From Bosea sp. RAC05 (GTDB taxonomy: Bacteria; Pseudomonadota; Alphaproteobacteria; Rhizobiales; Beijerinckiaceae), in the NCBI RefSeq assembly GCF_001713455.1, contig NZ_CP016464.1, forward strand, positions 3,272,001-3,336,000: 64,000 nt of DNA. The letters are read 5' to 3'. The translations under genes and the position numbers were made by a program. The first letter of the stretch is position 1; each line of letters starts with the position of its first letter. The notes under the pieces were generated by a model. It was not told where the DNA came from. It was given only the letters and a program-made list of their open reading frames with translations, and ran no database searches. Positions 9,808-20,501 of the stretch are shown here, one piece after another.

Positions 9808-10820
9808 ATGATGAGCCTCAACGCCACCCGATCCGACGCCCAGTCCAGACTCGGCATCATCTGGGCCTACCGCTTCGATCCCGAGGGCGTCCCGACCCTG
9901 ATCGAGCGGAGCACCGTCCCGGAGGTCACCCCGGACACCGGCTTCGTCTGGATCCATCTCGATCTCGTCCACAGCCGCGCCAAGGACTGGATCACACAGC
10001 AGCCCTGGCTGCCGGCGGCGGCCGAGGACATGTTCGTCTCGCCCGAGAGTCATCAACGGCTGGACCACTCCTCCGGCCTGGTCTGGGGCGTCTCGCACGA
10101 CCTCGTCCGCGACGTCGCCGCCGATTCCGACATGGTCGGGCCGCTCTACTGGATCGTCGGCGAGCGCCTGCTGCTGACCGGCCGGCGCGAGGCCCTGCAG
10201 TCGATCCGCCTCGCCGCCGATGCGCTCAGCCGCGGCGAGACGGTGGAGAGCCCGGTCCTGCTCTTCGAGCTGATCATCGAATACATCATCGACGACGTCG
10301 CCCGGGCGGTCGTGCGGCTGATGGACGAGACCGACGATGTCGAGGACCAGGTGCTGGCCGACAGCTTCGACGACGCCCCGCCCGCGTCGGTGCGGTCAGG
10401 CGCATGGCGGTCAGGCTGCACCGCCAGCTCGGCGGCCTGCATCTGCTGTTTCGACGCTTCTCGGAAACCAATTCGGGGCGCAAATCGCCCGACGAGGTCA
10501 AGGCCGCCGCGGCGCGCCTGCTCCAGCGCATCGACGGCCTGCATCACGACGTCCAGTCGGTGCAGGACCGCGCCCGCCTGCTGCAGGACGAGATGTCCGC
10601 CCGCACGGCGAGCCAGACCAACCGCCAGCTCTACGTCCTCTCGATCCTGACGGCGCTGTTCATGCCGGCGACCTTCATCACCGGCATGTTCGGCATCAAT
10701 GTGAAGGGCCTGCCCTGGATGGAGCACGATCTCGGCGCGCTCTTCGTCGCGGTGACCTGCCTGGGTGCCGCGCTGCTGACGCTCGTGATGCTGCGCCGTC
10801 GCGGGGTGATCGGCGGCTGA
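9808..10820 (+). pseudogene. CorA/ZntB-family divalent metal transporter, single frameshift
   Basis: Two frames together encode a complete CorA-superfamily protein of about 337 residues. The first frame (9808 to about 10385) gives the cytoplasmic N-domain, from 'LGIIWAYRFDPEG' to 'VLADSFDDAP'. The second frame (from about 10380 to 10820) gives 'RVGAVRRMAVRLHRQL', the long stalk helix, and two C-terminal membrane helices with 'FITGMFGINVKGLPW', where GIN stands in the place of CorA's GMN as in ZntB relatives. The span of 1013 bases is one short of a multiple of three; one extra C in the CCCC run at 10376-10379 restores 'DDAPARVGAVRR'. The family moves Zn2+ or Mg2+ across the inner membrane. 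This is either a real mutation or a sequence error. Confidence 0.8.
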
Positions 10821-10957
10821 GGGGCGGCGTCCGCAGCCCTTCCGCACCGATGCCCAACCCGCTGCGCGCGCCCGCGCGCTGACTTGGGCGCCAGCCGCGC
10901 TATAAGTCGGGGAAACGCCGGACGCCCACGCCGCGCCGGCCCCTCGGGAGGTCCACC

Positions 10958-12130
10958 ATGCTCGCCAATGCGCCCCGCCCCTTCAATTTCGATCTCGGCG
11001 AGACCGCCGACGCGATCCGCGACACCGTCCATGCCTTCGCGCAGGAGACAATCGCGCCGCGCGCCCAGGAGATCGACGCGACCAACCAGTTCCCGCGCGA
11101 TCTCTGGCCGCAGATGGGCGCGCTCGGCCTGCACGGCATCACGGTCAAGGGGGAGGATGGCGGCGCCGGGCTCGGCTATCTCGAGCATGTCGTGGCGATC
11201 GAGGAGGTCAGCCGCGCCTCGGCCTCGGTCGGCCTCTCCTACGGCGCCCACTCGAACCTCTGCGTCAACCAGATCGCCCGCAACGGCAACGCCGCCCAGA
11301 AGGCGAAATACCTGCCCAAGCTGATCTCGGGCGAGCATGTCGGCGCGCTCGCCATGTCCGAGCCCGGGGCCGGCTCCGACGTCGTCTCGATGAAGACGAA
11401 GGCGCTGAAAAAGGGCGACCGTTACGTCCTCACCGGCAACAAGATGTGGATCACCAACGGCCCCATCGCCGAGACGCTGGTGGTCTACGCCAAGACCGAT
11501 CCCGAGGCCGGCTCGAAGGGCATCACCGCCTTCCTGATCGAGAAGGGCATGAAGGGCTTCTCGACCCACCAGAAGCTCGACAAGCTCGGCATGCGCGGCT
11601 CCGACACCTGCGAACTGGTCTTCGAGGACTGCGAGGTGCCCGAGGAGAATGTGCTGGGCAGCGTCGGGCGCGGCGTCAACGTGCTGATGTCGGGCCTCGA
11701 CTATGAGCGCGTCGTGCTGGCGGCCGGCCCGCTCGGCATCATGCAGGCGGCGCTCGACGTGGTCATGCCCTATGTCCATGAGCGCAAGCAGTTCGGCCAG
11801 GCGATCGGCGAGTTCCAGCTCGTCCAGGGCAAGATCGCCGACATGTATGTGATGATGAACGCCTGCAAGGCCTATGTGTACGCCGTCGCCAAGGCCTGCG
11901 ATCGCGGCGAGACCACCCGCGAGGACGCCGCCGGCGCGATCCTGATCGCGGCCGAGAAGGCGACCCAGATCGCGCTCGACGCCATCCAGCTGCTCGGCGG
12001 CAATGGCTACATCAACGACTATCCGACCGGGCGCCTGCTGCGCGACGCCAAGCTCTACGAGATCGGCGCCGGCACCAGCGAGATCCGGCGCATGCTGATC
12101 GGGCGGGAATTGTTTCAGAAGACGAAGTAA
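10958..12130 (+). CDS. ivd: Isovaleryl-CoA dehydrogenase
   Basis: This 390-residue FAD enzyme oxidises isovaleryl-CoA to 3-methylcrotonyl-CoA in leucine catabolism, the step before methylcrotonoyl-CoA carboxylase. Acyl-CoA dehydrogenase signatures are '[10 protein letters not shown]', 'NKMWITNGP' and 'QLLGGNGY'. The assignment to IVD rests on the catalytic Glu in helix G ('[15 protein letters not shown]', E250) and its absence from the C-terminal site used by medium-chain enzymes ('[11 protein letters not shown]'). GGGAGG precedes the ATG. It stands alone, 6.5 kb from mccB and on the opposite strand. Confidence 0.93.
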   Translation: MLANAPRPFNFDLGETADAIRDTVHAFAQETIAPRAQEIDATNQFPRDLWPQMGALGLHGITVKGEDGGAGLGYLEHVVAIEEVSRASASVGLSYGAHSNLCVNQIARNGNAAQKAKYLPKLISGEHVGALAMSEPGAGSDVVSMKTKALKKGDRYVLTGNKMWITNGPIAETLVVYAKTDPEAGSKGITAFLIEKGMKGFSTHQKLDKLGMRGSDTCELVFEDCEVPEENVLGSVGRGVNVLMSGLDYERVVLAAGPLGIMQAALDVVMPYVHERKQFGQAIGEFQLVQGKIADMYVMMNACKAYVYAVAKACDRGETTREDAAGAILIAAEKATQIALDAIQLLGGNGYINDYPTGRLLRDAKLYEIGAGTSEIRRMLIGRELFQKTK

Positions 12131-12166
12131 GGGGAGGCGCTCCAAGGCAAGGCGAAAGGCGGGGGG

Positions 12167-12308
12167 AACCCCTCTCCTGTAAGGAGAGGGACAGGGGTGA
12201 GGTGTCGGCCCCTGATCACTGCTGCCGTGACCTCACCGCGGCCAGACCCGCGCCCAACTCGTCCTAAGGCCGACACCTCACCCTGCCCTCTCCTTACAGG
12301 AGAGGGTT
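12167..12308. repeat. Long palindromic intergenic element (CCCTCTCC-type)
   Basis: The left arm 12167-12210 and right arm 12268-12308 are near-perfect inverted copies around a ~57-base loop. Each arm carries its own smaller palindrome (CCTCTCCTGTAAGGAGAGG on the left). Palindromes of this sort are common in intergenic DNA of Hyphomicrobiales. The position after ivd suggests it also acts as a transcript end. Confidence 0.8.
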
Positions 12309-12336
12309 CCGCGTCGCGGTTCCGGAGCGCGTCTGA

Positions 12337-12852
12337 ATGCCCCTCTATTTCGCCTATGGCCTCAATATGGACCCCGCCGGCATGGCGCAGCGCTGCCCGC
12401 GCTCCAAGCCGCTCGGGCTCGCGCGCCTGCCGCGTCACCGCTTCCTCGTCACCACCGACGGCTACGCCTCCGTCGTTCGCGACCCGCGCGAGGAGGTCCA
12501 TGGCGTGCTCTGGGATTGTTCGCTCGGAGACATCCGCACGCTCGACAAGTTCGAGGACCTCGCCAGCGGGCTCTACGTCAAGATCAGCCAGCCGGTCATC
12601 GTGCCCGGCGGCGCCAAGCGCGCACTCGTCTATATCGGCCGCTCGGGCGATCCCGGCCGGCCCAAGCCCGGCTATATGGAAACCGTCATTGCCGCGGCGA
12701 AACACTGGGCCTTGCCAGAGAGTTATGTAGCCGGCTTGAATCGCTTTCTGAGCAAGCCGACTCTGGATCTGAAGACGATGGCTCAGGATGCGAGCGAGCT
12801 GCCGCCCGGCCCGGTCGCAGGGGTCAGGCCGCGCGCGCTGGCGCCGAAATAG
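12337..12852 (+). CDS. Gamma-glutamylcyclotransferase-fold protein
   Basis: This 171-residue protein has the GGCT/AIG2 fold: N-terminal 'YFAYGLNMDP' (the substrate-binding YxxYGxN loop), 'VVRDPREEVHGVLWD' and 'LDKFEDLASGLY', where the Glu fits the family's catalytic acid. Relatives cleave gamma-glutamyl amides to 5-oxoproline or act on related small molecules; the substrate here is unknown. The last ~30 residues are a Pro-rich tail. It follows the palindromic element and appears monocistronic. Confidence 0.8.
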   Translation: MPLYFAYGLNMDPAGMAQRCPRSKPLGLARLPRHRFLVTTDGYASVVRDPREEVHGVLWDCSLGDIRTLDKFEDLASGLYVKISQPVIVPGGAKRALVYIGRSGDPGRPKPGYMETVIAAAKHWALPESYVAGLNRFLSKPTLDLKTMAQDASELPPGPVAGVRPRALAPK

Positions 12853-12861
12853 GGCCCAGCC

Positions 12862-13044
12862 CTACTTCCAGAACAGCGCCACGAGCCGCACCGCAATCAC
12901 CAGCGCAAAGCCCAGGATGATCGTGCCGACGATGCGGTGACGCTTCGCCCGGTCGGGAAACTGGCGGTTGAACAGGCGGCCCAGCGGCTTGCGGAACAGG
13001 AAGGCGACGACCAGCAGGATGACGACGACGTTGACCGGGCTCAC
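12862..13044 (-). CDS. Small membrane protein coupled to rhodanese gene
   Basis: This 60-residue protein has two hydrophobic helices (residues ~4-18 and ~39-58) separated by a basic segment 'FRKPLGRLFNRQFPDRAKRHR', which I give only as a boundary of residues ~17-37. It is not a recognised family. Its GTG start overlaps the TGA of the upstream rhodanese gene (GTGA, 13041-13044), so translation is probably coupled and the two proteins may work together. Confidence 0.65.
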   Translation of the reverse strand: MSPVNVVVILLVVAFLFRKPLGRLFNRQFPDRAKRHRIVGTIILGFALVIAVRLVALFWK

Positions 13045-13469
13045 GCGGTCGCCTTCGACGCCGGATCACGGGGCTCGGCCGCATCAAAGGGCGCGCCGGC
13101 CTTCTTCCAGGCGCCGAAGCCGCCGGCCATGTGCGCCACGGGCTTCAGCCCCATCTCCTGGGCGGCCTTCGCCGCCAGCGCCGAGCGCCAGCCGCCCGCG
13201 CAGAAAAAGACGAAGCGCTTGTCCTGCTGGAAGACCGGCTTGGCGTAGGGGCTCTCGGGATCGATCCAGAACTCGAGCATGCCGCGCGGGCAGTGGAAAG
13301 CCTCGGGCATCCGCCCTTCCCGCTCCAGCTCGCGCGGATCGCGCAGATCGACGAAGACGACGTCGTCGCGTCCCAGCAGCGCCTGTGCCTGGTCGACGCT
13401 CAGCGTCTCGACGACGGCCTCGGCTTCCGCCAGCAACGCCTTGTAGCCCTTGGTGATGGTCTGCGGCAC
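13041..13469 (-). CDS. Rhodanese-like domain protein
   Basis: This 142-residue single-domain sulfurtransferase-like protein has the active-site loop 'FFCAGGWRSA' with the persulfide-forming cysteine at residue 90, preceded by the 'VDLRDPRELEREG' strand-helix typical of rhodaneses. Members transfer sulfane sulfur or serve sulfur trafficking; the acceptor is unknown. The start is GTG with GGGAGGGAGG eight bases upstream. It is the first gene of a two-gene unit with a small membrane protein. Confidence 0.9.
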   Translation of the reverse strand: MPQTITKGYKALLAEAEAVVETLSVDQAQALLGRDDVVFVDLRDPRELEREGRMPEAFHCPRGMLEFWIDPESPYAKPVFQQDKRFVFFCAGGWRSALAAKAAQEMGLKPVAHMAGGFGAWKKAGAPFDAAEPRDPASKATA

Positions 13470-13580
13470 GGCCGGCCTCCCTCCCTGAAACGGGCGGCAC
13501 CGTGGCCATTGCCGCAGCCTGCGTCAATCGCGCCTTGCCGCGCCCGCGCCCGCGCCGCACTGTGCGCGCCGGAGATGGGA

Positions 13581-14291
13581 ATGATCGGATTCGGAACGCT
13601 CGACATCATCGGCGCCGCCTTCTTCGCGGCGGCCTGGATCGGCTACCATTTCGCCGTGGAGATGGGCCCGCATGCCGGCAAGAGCCTGAACATGCGGATG
13701 AACCTGCGCCGCGCCCGCTGGATTCGCGAATCGATGGGGCGCGACAACCGCATCGTCGACACGCAGATCATGAACGGCCTGCAGAACGGCACGGCCTTCT
13801 TCGCCTCGACCTCGCTGATCGCCATCGGCGGCACGCTGACGCTGCTGCAATCGACCGATCGCGTCGTCGCCCTGTTCTCGGACCTGCCTTTCGGTACCGT
13901 GCCGACGCGGGCCGTCTGGGAGCTGAAGGTGATCGGGCTCGCCCTGATCTTCGGCTACGCCTTCTTCAAATTCGCCTGGAGCTACCGGCTGTTCAACTAC
14001 TGCGTCATCCTGCTGGGCTCGCTGCCGCCGGCCAAGAACCATGATCCGGCGGATGCGCAGCGCGCCGTCCACGAGGCGATCGAGATGAACGTCGCCGGCG
14101 GGCGCCACTTCAACCGCGGCCAGCGCGCCTTCTTCTTCGCGCTCGCCTATATGGGCTGGTTCCTGGGTCCGACGACCTTCATCCTCTTCACCGGCGCCGT
14201 GCTGATCGCGATGTACCGGCGCCAGTTCGCCTCCGATGCCGCCCGCGTCTTCCGCTATCCCGACACGACGCAGGCCAAGTCCGAGCCCTGA
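13581..14291 (+). CDS. DUF599 family inner-membrane protein
   Basis: This 236-residue protein of the DUF599 family (function unknown) has four hydrophobic helices. Family features include 'MRMNLRRARWIRESMGRDNRIVDTQ' spanning residues ~33-57, then 'NGTAFFASTSLIAIGG' and 'FKFAWSYRLFNYC'. The ATG at 13581 is preferred over the one at 13575 because GGAG then has a six-base spacing. The DUF3253 gene follows after 13 bases in the same direction. Confidence 0.85.
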   Translation: MIGFGTLDIIGAAFFAAAWIGYHFAVEMGPHAGKSLNMRMNLRRARWIRESMGRDNRIVDTQIMNGLQNGTAFFASTSLIAIGGTLTLLQSTDRVVALFSDLPFGTVPTRAVWELKVIGLALIFGYAFFKFAWSYRLFNYCVILLGSLPPAKNHDPADAQRAVHEAIEMNVAGGRHFNRGQRAFFFALAYMGWFLGPTTFILFTGAVLIAMYRRQFASDAARVFRYPDTTQAKSEP

Positions 14292-14304
14292 AGAAGTCCG
14301 AGCC

Positions 14305-14574
14305 ATGACGAAACCCGACGAGACCGAGCTGGAAGCCACGATCCTGGCGCTGACGGCGCAGCGCGGCGAAGGCCGCACGATCTGCCCTTCGGAAGCGGCA
14401 CGCGCGCTCGGCGGCGACCATCCCGATGGCTGGGGGCCGCTGATGCAGCCGATCCGCCGCGTCGCGGTCCGGCTGATGAAGGAAGGGAAGGTCGTCATCA
14501 CCCGCAAGGGCCGCCCGGTCGACCCGGATGATTTCCGCGGCGTCTACAGGCTTCGGCTGCCGGAAGGCGAATAG
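14305..14574 (+). CDS. DUF3253 small winged-helix-like protein
   Basis: This 89-residue protein fits DUF3253: 'ILALTAQRGEGRTICPSEAARAL' (given as the motif at residues ~10-32), 'WGPLMQPIRRVAVRLMKEG' and 'ITRKGRPVDPDDFRGVYRL'. The pattern resembles a small winged helix, and a nucleic-acid-binding role is only a guess. It starts 14 bases after the DUF599 stop, so the two are probably co-transcribed. Confidence 0.85.
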   Translation: MTKPDETELEATILALTAQRGEGRTICPSEAARALGGDHPDGWGPLMQPIRRVAVRLMKEGKVVITRKGRPVDPDDFRGVYRLRLPEGE

Positions 14575-14578
14575 CCCC

Positions 14579-15367
14579 TCACGGCCCCGGAAACAGCGCG
14601 TCGGTATAGCCGGCCAGGCGATAGGCGACGAGCCCGACCCACTCCTTGAAGCCGTCATCGGCGATCATCAGCCCGCGTGGCGCGCGCCCCGAGACGCGCA
14701 CGAACTCGGACGCCTTCTCCTCGGTCAGGTAGTCGACCGGGAAGGCCTCCACCGCGAAGCCCGCCTTCCGGAACACGCCCATCGAGCGCGGCATGTGCCA
14801 GGCCGAGGTCACCAGCAGCCAGCGTTCGCCGGGCTTCGGGTCGACCAGCTGCTTGGTGAAGAGCGCATTCTCGCGGGTGTTACGGGACTTGTCCTCGAGC
14901 AGGATTCGCTCGCGCGGCAGGCCGAGCCCCTCGAACAGCACGCTCGCGCCGTCCGATTCGGTCTTGGTCACCGGCGAGATCAGATTGGCGGCGCCGCCGG
15001 TGAAGACGATCTTCGCCTGCGGGTGCAGGCGGGCGAGTTCGACCGCCTTGGTCATGCGCGCGGCAGCGCTCGTCAGCACCACGTCGCCGCGGGCGACGCC
15101 GATCGCCCCGCCCAGGATGATGATCCCGGTGACGGGCCCCTTCTCGGCCGGCTGCTGCGGAAAGCGGTTCTCCAGCGGCCACATCACCAGCCGCGGCAGC
15201 GGGCTGAAGGCCATCAGCGCCAGAAAGCCCAGCGACGCCACGCCGAGCCAGCGCGCCGCCCGCGCGAAGCGCGTGAAGGCGAGCAGTGCCGCCAGCAACG
15301 CCAGCAGGATGGCGAGGTTCACCGGCGACAGGACGAACCAGACCACCTTGGAGAGAACGAAGAACAT
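14579..15367 (-). CDS. YdcF/ElyC-type DUF218 membrane protein
   Basis: This 262-residue protein starts with two membrane helices (residues ~7-32 and ~38-62) followed by a DUF218 domain: 'GIIILGGAIG', 'AKIVFTGGAANL', 'LLEDKSRNTRENA' and 'WLLVTSAWHMPRSMGVF'. The domain is the same as in ElyC (SanA/YdcF group), which affects envelope and peptidoglycan precursor metabolism. The protein likely faces the periplasm. The 3' end is five bases from the convergent DUF3253 gene. Confidence 0.88.
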   Translation of the reverse strand: MFFVLSKVVWFVLSPVNLAILLALLAALLAFTRFARAARWLGVASLGFLALMAFSPLPRLVMWPLENRFPQQPAEKGPVTGIIILGGAIGVARGDVVLTSAAARMTKAVELARLHPQAKIVFTGGAANLISPVTKTESDGASVLFEGLGLPRERILLEDKSRNTRENALFTKQLVDPKPGERWLLVTSAWHMPRSMGVFRKAGFAVEAFPVDYLTEEKASEFVRVSGRAPRGLMIADDGFKEWVGLVAYRLAGYTDALFPGP

Positions 15368-15435
15368 GGGCGGCTTTCGGGCTGCGGCAACGGCGCGCTT
15401 CTAGCCGGGGAAAGCTGACGGCGCGTGAACGCCGC

Positions 15436-15954
15436 TCAGCGGATGATCTGCGGCGGCTGCTGGGACGGGCGGCGTGCCGGCGCCTGCGGCCGGGCAGCCC
15501 GCTCGAGCTCCAGCACCCGCGCCGCCACCTCGCGCAGCTCGCAGCCGGCCTGCCGGCCGGGCTGGAGGGCTTCGCGCTGGCTTGCGGCATAGAAGGCGCA
15601 TTTCTGCGCGACATAGCCTTCCCAGGACATCTGCAGCGCGACGAGGCGGCTGCGCTGGCCGGCATCGAGCGGCCGCCCGCTCTGCTGCACGGCCAGGACC
15701 AGCCGCTCGCGCCAGACCGCCTCCTCCCGCCGCGCGCAGCCGGCCTCGGCCGCGTTGCGGTTGGTTCCTGCCGCGACGACGCAGGCCACCGCGATCGAGC
15801 CGATGCAGGACGGCGCCGCCCCGCTGTTGGTCTGCAGGCAGGAGGCGAGCTGGGCCCGGTCGGCCGCCAGGGTGGGGCTGGTCTGGGCGGCGGCGGGCGC
15901 GGCAGCCCAGAGGGTGAGGCCGAGGGCGAGACAAATCGAGCGCATGGCGGCCAT
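15436..15954 (-). CDS. LprI/DUF1311-like exported protein
   Basis: This is a 172-residue protein with an N-terminal signal peptide ending 'AAAQ' and a domain resembling LprI/DUF1311: 'CIGSIAVACV', 'AEAGCARREEAVWRERL', 'WEGYVAQKCAFYA' and 'AGCELREVAARVLELE', with six or more cysteines spaced for disulphides. Relatives inhibit lysozymes. That is interesting beside the GH25 pair 6 kb away, but no partnership is shown. The tail is Pro/Gln-rich. The start could be ATG 15954 or 15945; neither has a strong ribosome-binding site. Confidence 0.75.
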   Translation of the reverse strand: MAAMRSICLALGLTLWAAAPAAAQTSPTLAADRAQLASCLQTNSGAAPSCIGSIAVACVVAAGTNRNAAEAGCARREEAVWRERLVLAVQQSGRPLDAGQRSRLVALQMSWEGYVAQKCAFYAASQREALQPGRQAGCELREVAARVLELERAARPQAPARRPSQQPPQIIR

Positions 15955-15998
15955 TGTGCCAGCCACCGCGCCGCGATCAAGCCACCCGCCGGTCACCT

Positions 15999-16619
15999 TC
16001 ATGCGACCGGCAGCGGCAGCGCAGGGGCGGCCGCCGGGCGCGCGACGATGGTCGCATACCAGCGCGCGACATGCGGCCGCGCAACGCGCTCGACCGGCAT
16101 GTTCAGCCAGCGATGCGCCCCGCAGCCGACGACGATGTCGGCCATGCCGAAGCGCTCGCCGCCGAGGAAGCTGCGCTCCGACAGATGCTGGTCGAGGATC
16201 GCCATCAGCGCCTCGGCCTTGGCGACACCAGCCGCGACGATCTCGGGAGCCGTGTATTCGGGCACCTTGCGCACCAGCCCCCACAGCACCGGCATCAGCG
16301 CCGGCTGCAGGGAGGATTGCATCCAGTCGAGCCAGCGATCGGCATCGGCCCGGCGCGCCGGGTCCTCCTCCCAGATCCAGCCGGCGCCATAGCGGGCGGC
16401 GAGATAGCGCACGATGCTGTTGGACTCCCAGATGCAGACGTCGCCGTCCTCGAGCACCGGGATCTGGGCATTGGGGTTCTTCGCCAGGAACATCGGCTCG
16501 CGCAGGCCGCCGAACGGCCCGCCGCAATCGATGCGCTCGAAGCTCTGGCCGACCTCGCCGGCCGCCCAGACGACCTTCTGGACATTGATGGAGCTGATCC
16601 GCCCCCAGATCGTCAGCAT
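15999..16619 (-). CDS. Glutathione S-transferase family protein
   Basis: This 206-residue cytosolic GST has an N-terminal thioredoxin-like domain ('GRISSINVQKVVWAAGE', then 'IPVLEDGDVCIWESNSIVRYL', where the cis-Pro and the ES pair bind glutathione) and an all-helical C-terminal domain with 'FGMADIVVGCGAHRW'. The serine near residue 9-10 is the probable catalytic residue. GGAGG lies six bases before the ATG. It is downstream of pccA on the same strand, but a palindromic repeat separates them, so it may be an independent unit. Confidence 0.88.
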   Translation of the reverse strand: MLTIWGRISSINVQKVVWAAGEVGQSFERIDCGGPFGGLREPMFLAKNPNAQIPVLEDGDVCIWESNSIVRYLAARYGAGWIWEEDPARRADADRWLDWMQSSLQPALMPVLWGLVRKVPEYTAPEIVAAGVAKAEALMAILDQHLSERSFLGGERFGMADIVVGCGAHRWLNMPVERVARPHVARWYATIVARPAAAPALPLPVA

Positions 16620-16639
16620 GTGAACCTCCACAATCGCGT

Positions 16640-16730
16640 CGTGCTCGCCCGTGTGGCGAGCATCCACGTCTTCAAGCACCGCCCTCGATCAAGGACGACG
16701 TGGATGGTCGGGACAAGCCCGACCATGACG
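16640..16730. repeat. Palindromic intergenic repeat (GGTCGGGACAAGCCCGACC type), copy 1
   Basis: The core stem-loop is ATGGTCGGG (16704-16712), loop ACAAG, CCCGACCAT (16718-16726), followed by GACG. A wider pairing GCATCCACGTC...GACGTGGAT surrounds a second small hairpin. Copies 2 and 3 near 19.7 and 21.2 kb share the core design and the trailing TGACG. Confidence 0.75.
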
Positions 16731-16764
16731 AACCCGCGCAGAGTCGGACCTGGCCCGCCCTCTC

Positions 16765-18765
<2,001 letters not shown>

Positions 18766-18847
18766 GCGTGGCGCCTCCCCCGGCCGTCGACGAGCGGGGC
18801 ATGCCGGCTCGAACCGCGCGGCTCGTGCGACCTGCCCTCACGCCAGT

Positions 18848-18890
18848 TAGAGCATGTCGCAGGAAACCGGCTACCGGTTTTTCGCACAGC
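18848..18890. repeat. GCATG-type palindromic repeat, copy 1
   Basis: The core is AAACCGG-CTA-CCGGTTT (18864-18880) inside a GCATG...GCAC frame. It resembles a repeat widespread in Hyphomicrobiales intergenic regions. A diverged relative lies at 39201-39244. Confidence 0.6.
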
Positions 18891-19012
18891 CCCGATGGCG
18901 AAACCCGGACCGTGACGCCGCTCGGCGCCGCGATCCGGGTCCGGGTGTATGGGAGGGCGTGGCCGCCGTCCACCGATGCGAAAGTCGGTGGTCGGCGGGA
19001 AGGCCTGGCTGC

Positions 19013-19450
19013 TCAGCTCGCCAGCAGGACGCGCTCGGGCCAGGCCGGCATCGTCTTGGCATGGCCCTTGTCGAGGGCGAAGCCGATCAGCGCCTCGTCG
19101 CAGCGCTCGGCTTCCCGCACGATCTCGAAGGCGATCCGGCGGGCGGTCGCGGTCGGCCCCTCGCCGGCCGAGAGCGTCGTCACCAGCCAATGCGCCTTGT
19201 CGCGGTCGATCACGCCGGTCGGACGGTTCTGCCAGACCGCGAAGTCGACGACGACCGCGACGAGCACGTCGCCGAAGGCCTCGCAGCGCTGGGGCACCGC
19301 CCGGTCCAGCGCCACGAGGACATCGATGACGTCGCGGGTCAGGATGCAGTCCGCGAGGATGTCGCGCTGAAGAACAGCGACGTCCTCATCAGTGATCGTC
19401 AGACGATCCATCACCTGGTCGACGAATTCGCGAAGCTCATGACCCATCAT
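19013..19450 (-). CDS. Hypothetical protein, 145 residues
   Basis: I do not recognise this protein. It is soluble, acidic at its start ('VMDRLTITDEDVAVLQRDILADC') and mainly helical by composition, with 'LVALDRAVPQRCEAFGDVLVAVVVDF' across the middle (residues ~45-70) and an amphipathic end. There is no signal peptide or membrane segment. The start is the first of two ATG codons, with AGGGG eight bases upstream. It lies alone between two repeat-containing gaps. Confidence 0.7.
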   Translation of the reverse strand: MMGHELREFVDQVMDRLTITDEDVAVLQRDILADCILTRDVIDVLVALDRAVPQRCEAFGDVLVAVVVDFAVWQNRPTGVIDRDKAHWLVTTLSAGEGPTATARRIAFEIVREAERCDEALIGFALDKGHAKTMPAWPERVLLAS

Positions 19451-19619
19451 TGTTCGACCCCTGTCCGGCGTTGTTTTTTGCCGGTCCGTTCCTGTTGTAG
19501 GAACACCATGGATCGACACCCGCCAGCAGGTGGTTAACGCGCAAAGCTGAACGCGTGTTCAGGTTAAACGGCCCTGAGCGGATGTGGTTGCGAGGATGTT
19601 ACTGGGGGCGGCGCATGCG

Positions 19620-19733
19620 GCACTGACCGCCCTATCGCGCCGTCATTCTCTGGCGAAGCGAAGCGCAGACCCGAGAATCTCGCCACGGAAGAACGCTGGT
19701 TGCCGAGAGGCTCGGGACAAGCCCGAGCATGAC
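19620..19733. repeat. Palindromic intergenic repeat, copy 2
   Basis: The core is GCTCGGG (19710-19716), ACAAG, CCCGAGC, then ATGACG. About 45 bases upstream lies CGCAGACCCGAGAATCTCGCCA, which is matched in copy 3 by CGCAGACCCGAGTATCGCCA, so the mobile or duplicated unit is at least 70 bases long. Confidence 0.75.
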
Positions 19734-19741
19734 GCTCCAGG

Positions 19742-20431
19742 TTACACCGGCGCGTCGACCACGACGGCCTCCGGCAGCCCCAGCACGCCCGGCAGATCGG
19801 TCGAGCGCGCCAGCACATGCCGCGCACCGAGCGCCACCAGTGTTTCCACCGGCTGGAATCCCCAGGAGACCGCGACGGGGATGACGCCGGCAGCCACCGC
19901 CATCTCGATGTCGAAGGAGGCGTCGCCGACCATCGCGGTCCGCGAAGGCTGCGCGCCCGTCTCCAACATCGCCCGCAGGATCATGCCCGGATGCGGCTTG
20001 GAGGGCGCATCGTCGGCGGTCTGGATCGTGGCGAACAGGCCCTGCCAGCCATGCCGCTCGACGATGTAGTCGGCCCCGCGCCGGGATTTCCCGGTGGCGA
20101 TGCCGAGCTGGACGCCCGGCATTTCCGCCAGGGCCGCCAGCGTCTCGGAGACCCCGGGGAAGAGCGGCTCGTCGAGCGCGGCATCGGCCTGCGCCTGAAG
20201 CCGCATCGCCCCGAAGACCTCCTTGTAGGTCGCCGCCAGCGCCGCATCGGGGGCGGGCAGCCCGCCGAGCCGCATCAGCGCGATGTCGAGCGTCAGCCCG
20301 ACGACGCCAAGCCCCGCCTCACGGCCGGGATGGGCGAGCCCATGCCGCGCGAAGGTCTCGTGCTGCGCGGCGAGCAGGATCGCCTCGGAGTTGATCAGCG
20401 TGCCGTCGAGGTCGAAGAGAATGAGGTCCAT
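19742..20431 (-). CDS. HAD-superfamily hydrolase, phosphoglycolate phosphatase-like
   Basis: This 229-residue HAD phosphatase has motif I 'LILFDLDGTLINSE' (nucleophile D7, acid/base D9), a helical cap of ~70 residues, motif II in 'GIATGKSRRG', motif III lysine in 'SKPHPGMI' and motif IV 'MVGDASFDIEMA'. The cap and motifs fit the Gph/phosphatase-like group that hydrolyses small phosphate esters. Lack of an obvious ribosome-binding site leaves the start open; a GTG 36 bases upstream is possible. In related genomes this gene type often follows rluC, as here with psiF-like in between. Confidence 0.88.
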   Translation of the reverse strand: MDLILFDLDGTLINSEAILLAAQHETFARHGLAHPGREAGLGVVGLTLDIALMRLGGLPAPDAALAATYKEVFGAMRLQAQADAALDEPLFPGVSETLAALAEMPGVQLGIATGKSRRGADYIVERHGWQGLFATIQTADDAPSKPHPGMILRAMLETGAQPSRTAMVGDASFDIEMAVAAGVIPVAVSWGFQPVETLVALGARHVLARSTDLPGVLGLPEAVVVDAPV

Positions 20432-20501
20432 GGCGGCGCTGTAGCGCGGATCGCCGGCCCGATCCACCGGCTGCGACGCCGCCCTGCCCCGCGGCGGCCG
20501 C

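Noticed and set aside
9795..10820. A separate intact protein in the second frame of the CorA-like gene from 9795
   Set aside because: Its first ~195 codons are nonsense (Arg/Pro-rich) while the other frame carries the real N-domain; only its C-terminal part is coding.
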